Source of the DNA: Betaproteobacteria bacterium HGW-Betaproteobacteria-16
GTDB taxonomy: Bacteria; Pseudomonadota; Gammaproteobacteria; Burkholderiales; Burkholderiaceae_C
DNA: 64,000 nucleotides
Reading direction: 5' to 3'
Assembly (NCBI GenBank): GCA_002840835.1
Contig: PHCQ01000003.1
Span: 62,001 to 126,000, forward strand
Below the pieces are notes generated by a model. That model did not search any database, was not told where the DNA came from, and worked only from the letters and a program-made list of their open reading frames with translations. Every line of letters begins with the position of its first letter. Positions within the stretch are counted from its first letter, which is position 1. Below are positions 20,295 through 32,750 of this stretch, piece by piece. The translations under genes were made by a program, and so were the position numbers.

Positions 20295-21242
20295 GTGCAC
20301 ATCATTATCACGGATGCGTGGCTGGCCAAAAGCCGTGCCATGCATCTCAATGGACTCAAATTGGTTGCCGCCGGAGCGCTGGCTTCCGTCCTTCTGATGC
20401 TGGGATCGATCGCGACCTACCACTGGTTTTTTCTGGAAGGTGTGAGACAAGGCTGGCCTGGATTTGCTTCCGTGGCGCGCATTGTTCATCAGAACCAACC
20501 CGATTCAAAAGACGCGTACGTGCGTGCCAATCTGGACGCCATGGCGCGCAAACTGGGCGAGATGCAGGCGCGCATGATGCAGATTGATTCCCTGGGTGAA
20601 CGCGTGGCAGGGTTGGCAGGCCTGAATCCTGAGGAGTTCAAGGCGGCCGGAGCCGGTGGGGCGCTGGTCAGCGGGCGGGAACTTTCGCTGGATGAATTGC
20701 TGACCGCCATGGATGATCTGGAGCAGGGGACGGGCTCGCGTGTCGACTGGCTCACCGTGATCGAATCGCGCCTGTTCGACCAGAAAATTCAGCGCACCCT
20801 CGTGCCCACTGAAGAGCCCGTGCCGGGTGTGCGGGTGGGCTCCAAGTTCGGGTTTCGAATCGACCCCATCACGGGTCGTTCGGCCTTGCACACCGGCCTG
20901 GATTTCCCGGCGGACACCGGGACACCGATACTCGCGGCGGCCGGGGGCGTGGTGGTGGTGCAGCAACACCACTCCGCCTACGGCAACATGGTTGAAATCG
21001 ACCACGGCAATGAGTTGATCACCCGGTACGCCCACGCGTCTTCCGTGCACGTCAAGAAGGGCGACATTGTGAAGCGTGGCCAGAAGATTGCGGAAGTCGG
21101 ATCCACCGGGCGCTCTACCGGTCCTCACCTGCACTTCGAGGTGTGGGTTTCAGGCGTTCCGCAAGACCCCCAGCGATTTCTCGCTGCTGGCGAGGGGATC
21201 ACGGAGAGCCAGGTCGCCAGTGGCGCCGCCGCGCGGCGCTGA
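20295..21242 (+). CDS. M23 family (LytM-type) peptidoglycan endopeptidase
   Basis: The 315-aa protein has an N-terminal membrane anchor (about 15-38), a helical linker, and a C-terminal M23 domain (about 190-295). The zinc motifs HTGLD and HLHFE are both present, as is RYAHASS. It probably cleaves peptide crosslinks in the periplasm. The start codon is GTG 20295 (AAAGGG upstream, protein beginning HIIITDAWL); GTG 20271 is the alternative. It precedes secA by 171 bp, an arrangement seen in many proteobacteria. Confidence 0.85.
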   Translation: MHIIITDAWLAKSRAMHLNGLKLVAAGALASVLLMLGSIATYHWFFLEGVRQGWPGFASVARIVHQNQPDSKDAYVRANLDAMARKLGEMQARMMQIDSLGERVAGLAGLNPEEFKAAGAGGALVSGRELSLDELLTAMDDLEQGTGSRVDWLTVIESRLFDQKIQRTLVPTEEPVPGVRVGSKFGFRIDPITGRSALHTGLDFPADTGTPILAAAGGVVVVQQHHSAYGNMVEIDHGNELITRYAHASSVHVKKGDIVKRGQKIAEVGSTGRSTGPHLHFEVWVSGVPQDPQRFLAAGEGITESQVASGAAARR

Positions 21243-21263
21243 TTTTCCCGACTTCGCCACGGG

Positions 21264-21269
21264 TAAAAT
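21264..21269 (+). promoter_or_regulatory. Candidate -10 element upstream of secA
   Basis: TAAAAT lies in the 171-bp space between the M23 gene and secA, 145 bp before the secA start. The -35 region is poor (GATTTT at a 17-bp spacing). The remaining leader holds no convincing SecM-like reading frame. This rests on a single hexamer and position. Confidence 0.25.
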
Positions 21270-21413
21270 CTCCGGTTTGCTCTTGAAGCCCAACCGTTCG
21301 GCAGTATCTGTCGAACACCTTGTCCGTTTCTTGTCCTCTGGGCTCGCAAGCGTTCTCTGAATCCAATTCAGCCTGTCCGGTGCCCGCAAGGCGGTCGGTG
21401 CAGGCATGCACGT

Positions 21414-24158
<2,745 letters not shown>

Positions 24159-24226
24159 GCCTGCGCAGCCCAGGTACATCACCCACCAAAACGCAACTCA
24201 CCCGCCAGGCCCCACACGGAGTTTTC

Positions 24227-25474
24227 ATGCCAGTCAATCTTCCTCCTCCAGCCGCCAGCGCATTGCACGGCATCGCGGGTGTTCGCATTGGTGTGACTCA
24301 GGCCGGCATTCGCAAGGCCAACCGAAAAGATCTCACCGTGTTCCTGCTGGATGAAGGATCGGCAGTGGGCGCTGCCTTCACCCAGAACCGCTATGCGGCC
24401 GCTCCGGTTCAGGTGGGCCGGGCTCATCTCAGTTCTGGCGCGGCCATTCGCGCCATGGTGGTCAACACCGGAAATGCCAATGCCGGTACCGGTGAAGCCG
24501 GTCTGAATGACGCGTGTCAGACCTGCCTGGCCCTTGCGAGGGCGCTCGGACTCGAGCACGAGCAGGTTCTTCCTTTTTCGACTGGCGTCATCATGGAGCC
24601 TCTTCCCATGGATCGGCTGCTGGCCGGTTTGCCTGGTGCGCTGGAGGACGCTGCGCAATCCGCTGCCACCTCAGGCGCCCAATGGCTGTCGGCCGCCGAA
24701 GGCATCATGACTACCGACACCGTGCCCAAGGCGGTCAGTGCAACGTTCGTGGTGGGTGGCGCTCAGTGCCGCGCGACCGGCATCGCCAAGGGAGCGGGCA
24801 TGATCCGCCCCAACATGGCCACCATGCTCGGGTTCCTGGCAACCGATGCGTCCGTGGCGCCGGCATTGATGAACACCCTGGCGCGTCGCCTGGCCAACGT
24901 TTCCTTCAATCGGATCACGATTGATGGCGACACCAGCACGAACGACTCGTTCGTGGTCGTGGCCACCGGGCAAGCCGGCCATTCAATGATCACGGATCTC
25001 GACAGCGAAGATGGCCGCGCGCTGCTGGCTTCGCTTACACCGGTTGCACAGACGCTGGCGCATGCGATCGTGCGCGACGGGGAGGGTGCCACCAAGTTCA
25101 TCGCCGTCCAGGTGGCTGGGGGTGCAACCCCGGCCGAATGCCTGCAGGTGGCCTATGCGGTGGCGCACTCGCCGCTGGTGAAAACCGCGTTCTTTGCGAG
25201 CGACCCCAATCTGGGCCGCATTCTCGCTGCAGTGGGGTACGCCGGCATTGAAGACCTTGATGTGTCGAGGATAGAACTCCGTCTGGGCGATGTGCACGTG
25301 GTGACGCAGGGCGGGCGGCACCCGGACTACCGGGAGGAGGACGGTCAGCGCGTCATGAAGGAGGCTGAAATTCTGGTGCAGATTGATCTGGGACGCGGAG
25401 AGGCCGCTGAAACGGTGTGGACCTGCGACTTCAGTCACGACTATGTGACCATCAATGCAGACTACCGTTCATGA
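24227..25474 (+). CDS. argJ: Bifunctional glutamate N-acetyltransferase / N-acetylglutamate synthase
   Basis: ArgJ recycles the acetyl group from N-acetylornithine to glutamate in arginine synthesis. The 415-aa precursor should cleave itself before Thr199 in the motif NMATMLGF, giving alpha and beta chains, with Thr as nucleophile. TGNANAGTG and DGDTSTND blocks are also conserved. CGGAG precedes ATG 24227; an upstream in-frame start lies inside secA. Confidence 0.95.
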   Translation: MPVNLPPPAASALHGIAGVRIGVTQAGIRKANRKDLTVFLLDEGSAVGAAFTQNRYAAAPVQVGRAHLSSGAAIRAMVVNTGNANAGTGEAGLNDACQTCLALARALGLEHEQVLPFSTGVIMEPLPMDRLLAGLPGALEDAAQSAATSGAQWLSAAEGIMTTDTVPKAVSATFVVGGAQCRATGIAKGAGMIRPNMATMLGFLATDASVAPALMNTLARRLANVSFNRITIDGDTSTNDSFVVVATGQAGHSMITDLDSEDGRALLASLTPVAQTLAHAIVRDGEGATKFIAVQVAGGATPAECLQVAYAVAHSPLVKTAFFASDPNLGRILAAVGYAGIEDLDVSRIELRLGDVHVVTQGGRHPDYREEDGQRVMKEAEILVQIDLGRGEAAETVWTCDFSHDYVTINADYRS

Positions 25475-25554
25475 ACTTCACACCGGTAGCCAAGTGCGGT
25501 CCTTTGGCTGGATCGCCCCTATGATGCGGCGCTTCCGGATGGGGAGATCGGTAC

Positions 25555-26436
25555 ATGAATGATGGACTTGAACGTGTGCTGGAGCGCGCCGAGCGCCTGA
25601 TGGCAAGAATAGAGTCGGTGCTGCCATCCAGGCTGTCTGGCCCCGATTGGACTGCCTCCATCGCCTTCCGGTACCGCAAGCGAGGAAACGGACACGGCGT
25701 GCTCGAACCGGTGCGGCAGGTGGGTGCCATACGGCTGACCGACTTGCAGGAAATTGATGATCAGAAACTCAAGATTCAGCGCAACACCCTCCAGTTCGTC
25801 AAAGGCCTGCCGGCCAACAACGTACTACTCACGGGCGCGCGCGGCACCGGGAAGTCGTCGCTGGTGAAGGCCTGTCTGCATGAGTTTGCCGCTGATGGAT
25901 TGCGCTTGATCGAAGTCGACAAATCTGATCTGGTGGATCTGCCCGATATCGTCGATGTGGTGGCGGATCGTCCCGAACGATTCGTGGTGTTTTGTGACGA
26001 TCTCAGCTTTGAAGATGGCGATCCCGGTTACAAGGCCCTCAAATCCATTCTGGACGGATCGGTCTCTGCGGTCGGGCAAAACGTCTTGATCTATGCCACC
26101 AGCAACAGGCGCCACCTGTTGCCGGAATACATGAAAGAGAACCTTTCCTACACGCACACGGCCGATGGTGAAGTGCATCCTGGCGAAGTCGTGGAAGAGA
26201 AAATTTCCCTGTCGGAGCGTTTTGGGCTGTGGGTCAGCTTCTATCCCTTCAGCCAGGACGAATACCTTTCGATCGTCGCCCAATGGTTGAGCGCCTTCGG
26301 TGTGTCCGAGTCCCACATCGAGGCGGCTCGCCCGCAAGCGCTGGTCTGGGCGTTGGAGCGTGGGTCGCGCAGCGGTCGGGTCGCTTACCAGTTTTCGCGT
26401 GATTACGCTGGCTCACATGCCATGCCCGAGCGCTGA
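25555..26436 (+). CDS. AAA-type ATPase, DUF815 family
   Basis: The 293-aa protein has Walker A GARGTGKSS (about residues 95-103) and a Walker B-like VVFCDDLSFE (about 142-151). The closing sensor region contains YATSNRRHLLPEYM. This is the DUF815 family of cytosolic ATPases, whose function is not established. It lies between argJ and a mutT-like gene, a neighbourhood typical of Burkholderiales, and is 15 bp from the Nudix gene. Confidence 0.85.
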   Translation: MNDGLERVLERAERLMARIESVLPSRLSGPDWTASIAFRYRKRGNGHGVLEPVRQVGAIRLTDLQEIDDQKLKIQRNTLQFVKGLPANNVLLTGARGTGKSSLVKACLHEFAADGLRLIEVDKSDLVDLPDIVDVVADRPERFVVFCDDLSFEDGDPGYKALKSILDGSVSAVGQNVLIYATSNRRHLLPEYMKENLSYTHTADGEVHPGEVVEEKISLSERFGLWVSFYPFSQDEYLSIVAQWLSAFGVSESHIEAARPQALVWALERGSRSGRVAYQFSRDYAGSHAMPER

Positions 26437-26451
26437 AGCGGTGAACTACGC

Positions 26452-26928
26452 ATGAGCGAAAGCATCCTGGTCGTCGATGGTGCCGAGGACCGAAACCGGT
26501 CCCTGGATGGTTCTGTCGTGGACGTTGCCGTGGGAATCCTTGTGGCCCCCAATGGCGACCTGCTGTTGACCACGCGCCCGCCCGGAAAGGTCTATGCCGG
26601 GCACTGGGAGTTTCCAGGGGGAAAGCTGGAAGCGGGGGAGTCGGTGGAAGAGGCGCTGCGCCGGGAGCTTCAAGAAGAAATCGGCATCACGATCGGCCCC
26701 GCCCTTTTGTGGCGTGAGCAAGTCGTGGACTACCCGCATGCACTGGTGAGGCTGCACTTCTGCAAGGTGTTCGAGTGGGCGGGCGATCTGAATATGAAAG
26801 AAGGCCAGCGCTTCAGTTGGGAGAAACTCCCTGTGCAATGTACGCCGGTGCTTGCCGGCACTCGCCCCGTCCTGGAGTGGTTGGCTCAGGAACTGGAACA
26901 GCACGGCACTGCAAGCCGACCTTTCTGA
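26452..26928 (+). CDS. Nudix hydrolase, MutT-like
   Basis: The 158-aa protein has the full Nudix box, starting GGKLEAGESVEEAL and ending RELQEEIGI, with the metal-binding glutamates. The flanking WEFPGGK and the length point to MutT (8-oxo-dGTP diphosphatase), which removes oxidised nucleotides. It lacks the C-terminal ThiE-like domain found in some MutT fusions. It converges with yacG across 112 bp. Confidence 0.88.
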   Translation: MSESILVVDGAEDRNRSLDGSVVDVAVGILVAPNGDLLLTTRPPGKVYAGHWEFPGGKLEAGESVEEALRRELQEEIGITIGPALLWREQVVDYPHALVRLHFCKVFEWAGDLNMKEGQRFSWEKLPVQCTPVLAGTRPVLEWLAQELEQHGTASRPF

Positions 26929-26933
26929 GCCTC

Positions 26934-26952
26934 AAAGCGAGGGTGCGCTTTT
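26934..26952. terminator. Weak candidate terminator between convergent genes
   Basis: AAAGCG (26934-26939) and CGCTTT (26946-26951) form a 6-bp stem with a 6-base loop, ending in TTTT on the plus strand and AAA-flanked on the other. It sits between the convergent Nudix and yacG genes, where a two-way terminator would be expected. The stem is short, so confidence is low. Confidence 0.35.
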
Positions 26953-27040
26953 CTGTCCAAAGCGCTGCTCAATGCTCAGCCGTTGGATCAGGTCGGGGCG
27001 GACAGGACCATGTGAATGGGCCGACGAAACCACCGAATGC

Positions 27041-27262
27041 TCAGTGCTGACCTGAAAATTCCGAGGGGTTAGCAGCGTCGTGATCCTCAACCTTGAAACT
27101 TTCGCTGGCCCAGGCACCCAGATCGTGGTTCTTGCATCGCTCGCCGCAAAACGGCCGATGGGCATTGGTAGGTGCGTACACGCTGGGCCCGCCACACGCA
27201 GGGCAGCGCACGGTCCGCTCTTGAAAGCCTGCCTGTTCGCTGTTCTTGGGTTTGGCAACCAT
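27041..27262 (-). CDS. yacG: Zinc-binding protein YacG (DNA gyrase inhibitor)
   Basis: This 73-aa treble-clef zinc protein has CPACG (20-24) and FCGERCK (ligands Cys39 and Cys43), followed by DLGAWASE. In E. coli YacG binds GyrB and inhibits gyrase. It starts 7 bp after the zapD stop. The coaE-zapD-yacG order behind the pilin genes is a familiar proteobacterial cluster. Confidence 0.92.
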   Translation of the reverse strand: MVAKPKNSEQAGFQERTVRCPACGGPSVYAPTNAHRPFCGERCKNHDLGAWASESFKVEDHDAANPSEFSGQH

Positions 27263-27269
27263 GGTTGGT

Positions 27270-28025
27270 TCAAGCGCAAAGCGTCAGTTCGAACGCCGCA
27301 TCCTCTTGAGCCAGGTGAAGTCGATCATCGTCGCCTTGCCGCATGAGTCTCACCGAGAACATGAGGCGGTTGCCGCTGATTTCGGGGATCAGACCAGAGA
27401 CAGGATCGATGCTCAGGCGCAAAAGCTGAAATGTGCGTCCCTGTGGCAGGTTTTGTTGCAATTGCCCATTGACCGCAAGCATCTTCTGGGCCGAACCGGA
27501 GTCCCTCAGCATTTTGAGCAAGAGAACAATGGCGTCGGCCAGCGGTGCGAGGCTGAGCGACCAGCGATGCAGGTCCTTCTGCCTGTTCTCGGTGCTTGTG
27601 TGCTGCCAATGAAAGTAGGCTGGCAAATCAAATTCGCAGGTGCCACCCGGAATCCCGATGCGGCTACGAATGCTCATGAGCCAATCGTTCTCAGTCAACG
27701 CATGGCCGGTCTTGCCGTGAAGCTGATTCAATGCGACGAAGCACCCTTCGAGCTGAGCGATGACGCCTTCAAGCAGATCTTCTGAAATCGCTGGGTTGCC
27801 GCGGTAACTGTTGAGTTGAAGCTTTTGTCTGTCCAGGTCCTTGAGGACGTCCGATTTCATGTCTGCGCGCGAAGCAACATCCATGATTTCAAAAATGGTC
27901 TGGATGGCAAAGTGGTGATCCAGGGGGTGGCTGCGCGGCACCAGTTCCGCCAGCCGGCGGAACAGTTGCTCAAGGCGCAAATAGGTGCGGATGCGTTCGT
28001 TAAAGGGGTATTCGTACAGGATCAC
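27270..28025 (-). CDS. zapD: Cell division protein ZapD
   Basis: ZapD crosslinks FtsZ protofilaments at the Z ring. The 251-aa protein starts MILYEYPFNERIRTYLRLE, the conserved family opening. It has an alpha-helical N-domain and a beta-rich C-domain ending DDDRLHLAQEDAAFELTLC. Length and neighbours (coaE upstream, yacG downstream) agree with the family. Confidence 0.93.
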   Translation of the reverse strand: MILYEYPFNERIRTYLRLEQLFRRLAELVPRSHPLDHHFAIQTIFEIMDVASRADMKSDVLKDLDRQKLQLNSYRGNPAISEDLLEGVIAQLEGCFVALNQLHGKTGHALTENDWLMSIRSRIGIPGGTCEFDLPAYFHWQHTSTENRQKDLHRWSLSLAPLADAIVLLLKMLRDSGSAQKMLAVNGQLQQNLPQGRTFQLLRLSIDPVSGLIPEISGNRLMFSVRLMRQGDDDRLHLAQEDAAFELTLCA

Positions 28026-28079
28026 GGCTGCAGGGCTTCACGGGGCGGGGCCAGAGCGGAGGTTTCGCGCAATGATTCA

Positions 28080-28679
28080 TCATAGCCCGAACTGGGCCGC
28101 GAGATCGCTCACAAGGCTTCGCAGATGTTCCATCTCATTTCCGTCGTTGAAGAGGACGATGTCGGCGGCCGCCAGTCGCTGGCTTCTTGTGCTCTGATGC
28201 TGAATCACTCCGTTGATCGTGGCCAGGTCCCAGCCATTGCGGATCTGGACTCTGCGCACCTGCGTCGCCTGAGTGCAATCCACGACCACCACGTGATCCA
28301 GTTGCGGCCTCCAGCGAGGCGATTCGATCAAAAGAGGCACGTCGAACACCAGACACGGCGCATGGCTACGGTCGGCCTGGAGGCGGATCTGGGCAGCGAT
28401 CAACGGGTGCAGGATGGCTTCCAATTGTGCTTTGGCTTGCGGGTGCGTGAACACGTGTTCGCGCATGTTTCCCCGATGGAGCGCGCCATCGGCATCTACA
28501 AAGTCCGGTCCGAATGTCTCTGCGATGGTTCGCATGGCGCTGCCTCCAGCTGCGGTGCAGGCGCGCGAAATGGCATCGGCGTCAATGACTTCGGCGCCAC
28601 GGGCTTCCAGGAGCCTGGCCACCGAACTCTTGCCGCTGCCAATGCCCCCTGTCAGGCCCAGTCTATGAACAGCTGGCAT
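28080..28679 (-). CDS. coaE: Dephospho-CoA kinase
   Basis: CoaE phosphorylates dephospho-CoA in the last step of coenzyme A synthesis. The 199-aa P-loop kinase has GGIGSGKS at 11-18 and the family DADAISRA segment shortly after. It is 17 bp downstream of pilD and 54 bp upstream of zapD, consistent with one transcript. Confidence 0.94.
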   Translation of the reverse strand: MPAVHRLGLTGGIGSGKSSVARLLEARGAEVIDADAISRACTAAGGSAMRTIAETFGPDFVDADGALHRGNMREHVFTHPQAKAQLEAILHPLIAAQIRLQADRSHAPCLVFDVPLLIESPRWRPQLDHVVVVDCTQATQVRRVQIRNGWDLATINGVIQHQSTRSQRLAAADIVLFNDGNEMEHLRSLVSDLAAQFGL

Positions 28680-28696
28680 GCGCCCTGGCCTTCACG

Positions 28697-29563
28697 CTAA
28701 AGACCGATGAGGGCAAGAATCGCTGCATGACCAAAGACCATGGCAGTCAATCCGGCCAATGCAAGGAAAGGACCAAAAGGCACATAACCACCTTCCCGCA
28801 ACGACCCCTTGAACTTGATCGCCAGACCCACGACAGCGCCAATGACAGAAGCCATGAGAATCATGGGAATCAGGGCCTGCCAGCCAAACCAGGCGCCCAA
28901 GGCCGCGAACAGCTTGAAGTCGCCATGGCCCATGCCTTCCTTGCCCGTGACCAGTTTGAAGCCCCAGTACACCAGCCAGAGCGACATGTAGCCACCCACG
29001 GCACCCCAGACCGCATCATTCAAACTGGCGCCCGTCAATTGCAGGGCGGCTCCGCAAAGACCGGCCCACAGCAATGGCAGCGTGATGTCGTCTGGCAACA
29101 GCGTGGTGTCCCAATCGATGAAGGTGAGGGTGAGCAACGCTGCTGCAAAACCAGCCCAGGCAATGGCTTGCCATGTCAGACCCCATTGCCAGCCACACCA
29201 TGCGAAGAGGATGCCGCAGGCGAGTTCCACCAACGGGTAACGCGGGCTGATGGGCGTGGCGCAGGATCGGCAACGCCCGCGCAAGGCCAGGTAACTGACG
29301 ATGGGAATGTTTTCAAACCACTGGATCTGGTGGCCACAATGAGGGCACCGTGATCTGGGTGTCATCAGGTTGAACCGCGGCGCTTCTGCGCTTTCAACCG
29401 CGGGAGCGGCGCCGTCAGGCAGGTTGAGGGATGCACATTCCTGCGCCCAACTCAACTCCATCATCTTGGGCAAGCGGTGAATCACCACGTTGAGGAAGCT
29501 ACCGATCAGCAACCCCAGAATCCCCAGCAGCGCCGCATCAGCGGCACCCAGTGACAGCATCAA
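28697..29563 (-). CDS. pilD: Type IV prepilin peptidase / N-methyltransferase
   Basis: PilD removes the leader peptide of prepilins and methylates the new N-terminus, in the inner membrane. The 288-aa protein has the four-cysteine cytoplasmic loop (CPHCGH and CRSCATP) and the two aspartate motifs of the GXGD-type protease: the segment FIDWDTTLLPDD and GHGDFKLFA. Its start overlaps the pilC stop by 4 bp (ATGA). Confidence 0.94.
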   Translation of the reverse strand: MMLSLGAADAALLGILGLLIGSFLNVVIHRLPKMMELSWAQECASLNLPDGAAPAVESAEAPRFNLMTPRSRCPHCGHQIQWFENIPIVSYLALRGRCRSCATPISPRYPLVELACGILFAWCGWQWGLTWQAIAWAGFAAALLTLTFIDWDTTLLPDDITLPLLWAGLCGAALQLTGASLNDAVWGAVGGYMSLWLVYWGFKLVTGKEGMGHGDFKLFAALGAWFGWQALIPMILMASVIGAVVGLAIKFKGSLREGGYVPFGPFLALAGLTAMVFGHAAILALIGL

Positions 29564-30777
29564 ACCACCTGTCCCAGCTTGAAGATCGGGAGGTACATGG
29601 AAACGACGATGCCACCGATGATGGTGCCCAGGATCACGATGATGATGGGCTCCATGAGGCTCGACAAGCCGGCCACCATGTCGTCAACCTCCGCTTCATA
29701 GAAATCGGCGGCTTTGCCTAGCATGTGGTCGATGGAGCCGGACTCCTCACCAATGGCACACATCTGTAGCACCATGGATGGAAAGATGTTGGCGTTGGTC
29801 ATCGCGTTGGTCAGGCTGGTGCCTGTGGAGACCTCTTGCTGGATTCGCTCCGTGGCGATGGCGTAGACCGAGTTGCCCGACGCTCCGCCCACGGAGTCCA
29901 GCGCTTCGACGAGGGGAACGCCCGCAGCGAACATGGTGGAAAGCGTGCGGGTCCAGCGGGCAATCACGGATTTTTCGACAAGAGTCCCGAAGATGGGCAT
30001 CTTGAGCAGGACACGGTCCATGAAGCGCTGAACCTTTTCATTGCGTCGCCATGCCTGCATCAGGAAATAGCCGCCGCCGCCGAGTCCTCCAAATATCAGC
30101 CACCAGTATTCGGTGAAAAATTCGCTCATCGCGATCACGAACAGTGTGGGGCCAGGCAGGTCGGCTCCGAATGAAGTGAACACTTCCTTGAACGATGGGA
30201 TCACGAAAATCATGATCACCGCGACGACCACAAAAGCGACGATGATCACCGATACCGGATACATCAGAGCCGATTTGATCTTGGACTTGATCGCTTCGGT
30301 TTTCTCCATGTAGACCGCCAGGCGGTCCAGCAATTCTTCGAGAATACCGGCGGCCTCGCCTGCTTCGACCAGATTGCAGTACAGGTTGTCAAAGTACAGC
30401 GGGTGCTTGCGGAAAGCTGCGCTGAGCGAGGTACCGGTTTCCACATCCGAGCGGATGTCGTTGAGCAGCTTGGTCACGCCAGGGTTGGGGTTGCCTCGTC
30501 CCACGATGTCAAACGACTGCAGAAGCGGCACACCCGCCTTCATCATGGTCGCCAGCTGACGTGTGAAGATGGCGATGTCTTTTGGCTTGATGCGCCTGCC
30601 CGAAGAAGTGCGACGTTTTTTGACCTTGCCTGGAATGATCCCTTGGCGGCGCAGCGCTGCCAAAACCTGGTTTTCACCCACCGCGCGCGTCTCGCCACGG
30701 ACCGTTCTGCCGTTGCGGTCCTTGCCTTCCCACTCGAATACGAAGTCCTTGATGCTCTTGGATGCAGCGGTTGCCAT
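29560..30777 (-). CDS. pilC: Type IV pilus inner-membrane platform protein PilC
   Basis: PilC (405 aa) is the membrane platform that couples the PilB motor to pilin assembly. Two T2SSF domains repeat along the chain (about residues 70-195 and 275-395), with three membrane helices; the segments FTRQLATMMKAGVPLLQSF and WTRTLSTMFAAGVPLVEAL are matching repeat starts. It lies 32 bp after pilB and overlaps pilD. Confidence 0.94.
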   Translation of the reverse strand: MATAASKSIKDFVFEWEGKDRNGRTVRGETRAVGENQVLAALRRQGIIPGKVKKRRTSSGRRIKPKDIAIFTRQLATMMKAGVPLLQSFDIVGRGNPNPGVTKLLNDIRSDVETGTSLSAAFRKHPLYFDNLYCNLVEAGEAAGILEELLDRLAVYMEKTEAIKSKIKSALMYPVSVIIVAFVVVAVIMIFVIPSFKEVFTSFGADLPGPTLFVIAMSEFFTEYWWLIFGGLGGGGYFLMQAWRRNEKVQRFMDRVLLKMPIFGTLVEKSVIARWTRTLSTMFAAGVPLVEALDSVGGASGNSVYAIATERIQQEVSTGTSLTNAMTNANIFPSMVLQMCAIGEESGSIDHMLGKAADFYEAEVDDMVAGLSSLMEPIIIVILGTIIGGIVVSMYLPIFKLGQVV

Positions 30778-30809
30778 GATGTCCTCGGGTTCTGGCGCCT
30801 AGTGCGCGA

Positions 30810-32543
30810 TCATTCGTTGGTGACGCTGAGCACTTCTTCCAGCGACGTCAGGCCTTGTCTGACCTTGAGCAGTCCGGACTCACGAAGCGTGCGCACACCC
30901 TCTTTGCTGGCCTGTTGAGCAATGTCCAGCGCACTTCCGCCCCGCAGGATGATTCGCTGGATTTCTTCAGAAATGGGCATCACCTGGTAAATGCCGACGC
31001 GGCCCTTGTACCCGTTGTTGCAGGCTGAGCAGCCCACAGGCTTGAAGGGCGTCCAGGTTCCGTCCAGATCCTCACTCTTGAAGCCAGCATCAATGAGTGC
31101 TTTGCGCGGCACATCCAGCGGCGCCTTGCAGGTCGGACACAGCCTGCGGCCCAGTCGCTGGGCCGTGATCAGAATGACGCTGGATGCAATGTTGAACGTG
31201 GGAATCCCCATGTTCATCATCCGCGTCAGTGTCGTAGGGGCGTCGTTCGTGTGAAGCGTGGACAGCACCATGTGGCCGGTCTGGGCGGCCTTGATCGAAA
31301 TGTCGGCGGTTTCGAGGTCGCGAATCTCACCGACCATGATCACATCGGGATCTTGACGAAGAAACGCCTTGAGAGCCGCCGCAAAAGTCAGTCCGGCCTT
31401 CTCGTTCACATTGACCTGGTTGACGCCAGGCAAGTTGATCTCGGACGGATCCTCTGCTGTGGAAATGTTGATGCCTGGCTTGTTCAAGATGTTCAGGCAG
31501 GTGTAGAGCGACACCGTCTTGCCCGACCCGGTCGGACCGGTGACGAGGACCATTCCATACGGACGGGATATCGCGGACATCAACCGCTCTTTTTCTTCCG
31601 GTTCATAGCCCAGCGCGTCGATGCCCACCTTGGCACTGCTCGGATCCAGAATCCGGATCACGATCTTTTCGCCAAACAAGGTGGGCAGCGTGCTGACACG
31701 GAAATCGATCACCCGGTCCGGGCCGATCTTCAGCTTCATGCGGCCATCCTGGGGCACCCGCTTCTCGGAGATGTCCATGCGGGAAATCACCTTGATGCGC
31801 GAAGCCAGCTTGTCCTTGATGGCAATGGGCGGTGAGGCAATCTCCCTGAGCTCGCCGTCGATCCGGAACCGCACACGGTAGGCATGCTCATACGGCTCAA
31901 AATGCAAATCGGATGCACGCATGTTGAATGCGTCGATCAGCATCTTGTGAAGAAACTTCACCACGGGGGCGTCGTCTACCTCGGACGCCTTGTCCGCGGC
32001 GTCACTCACCACCGCTTCAGTGGCAAGGTCGTCAAATTCGATGTCGCCGCCGATGATGTTGTCCATCGCCTCGTTGGCGGTGGTGCTCTGCGATTCAACC
32101 AGCTTGCTGAGCTTGTCGTATTCGGCAATGACCCAGTCCACACCCAACTGGGTAGCGAACTTGATTTTTTCGACGGCTTGCTGGTCAGCCGGATCAGCGG
32201 TGGCGACGATGAGCCGGTTGCTGCGCTTGCTCAACACCACGATGCGGTAGTCAGAGCAGATCTTGGGGTCCAATAGGCCCTTGGGCAGGCGCTCGGCGTC
32301 AATCGCATCAAGGTCGAGCAACGGCGCTGCAAAGGCGCTCGCGATCGTGTGCGCCATGTCTGCGGCAGAGACAGCGCCAGAGTTCGTCAACTCCGCGATG
32401 AAGCTGGTGCGCCCGCTTTGGGCCTTCTTGTACAGATCCTCTGCGGTCTTCTGCTTGAGCTTGCCCGCAGACACGAGCGCCCGTCCCAAGCCGGGAAGGG
32501 CCATGGAAGAGCTATCCTGGGTTACCGTATCGACAGACGCCAT
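30810..32543 (-). CDS. pilB: Type IV pilus assembly ATPase PilB
   Basis: PilB (577 aa) is the hexameric ATPase powering pilus extension. It has the N-terminal MshEN-type domain, the Walker A segment GPTGSGKTVSLY, the Asp box, Walker B with EIRDLETA, the His box HTNDAPTTLTRM, and a four-cysteine zinc site (CPTC and CSAC). It is the last core gene before the island boundary; its start is about 160 bp from the tRNA-Pro remnant. Confidence 0.95.
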   Translation of the reverse strand: MASVDTVTQDSSSMALPGLGRALVSAGKLKQKTAEDLYKKAQSGRTSFIAELTNSGAVSAADMAHTIASAFAAPLLDLDAIDAERLPKGLLDPKICSDYRIVVLSKRSNRLIVATADPADQQAVEKIKFATQLGVDWVIAEYDKLSKLVESQSTTANEAMDNIIGGDIEFDDLATEAVVSDAADKASEVDDAPVVKFLHKMLIDAFNMRASDLHFEPYEHAYRVRFRIDGELREIASPPIAIKDKLASRIKVISRMDISEKRVPQDGRMKLKIGPDRVIDFRVSTLPTLFGEKIVIRILDPSSAKVGIDALGYEPEEKERLMSAISRPYGMVLVTGPTGSGKTVSLYTCLNILNKPGINISTAEDPSEINLPGVNQVNVNEKAGLTFAAALKAFLRQDPDVIMVGEIRDLETADISIKAAQTGHMVLSTLHTNDAPTTLTRMMNMGIPTFNIASSVILITAQRLGRRLCPTCKAPLDVPRKALIDAGFKSEDLDGTWTPFKPVGCSACNNGYKGRVGIYQVMPISEEIQRIILRGGSALDIAQQASKEGVRTLRESGLLKVRQGLTSLEEVLSVTNE

Positions 32544-32579
32544 AGAGCCGTAATCTATCGCAAATCAACGACTTGCCTC

Positions 32580-32601
32580 GCACAATTGAGGCGAATTGTG
32601 C
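32580..32601. promoter_or_regulatory. Perfect inverted repeat upstream of pilB
   Basis: GCACAATT (32580-32587) and AATTGTGC (32594-32601) form a perfect 8-bp inverted repeat with a 6-base spacer. It lies 37 bp upstream of the pilB start on the reverse strand, where a promoter or operator would be. No T-run follows, so it is more likely a protein-binding site than a terminator. No clear sigma-54 or sigma-70 promoter was found beside it. Confidence 0.45.
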
Positions 32602-32703
32602 CGAATTTGCCTATTCTTGGCGAAGAGCCGTTGTTTACGTGTCGTGAAGCAGTCGCCGCGCCGCCGGTGCCAATGCCGGACGGTATCTGTGGGGCGACCA
32701 GCG

Positions 32704-32750
<47 letters not shown>

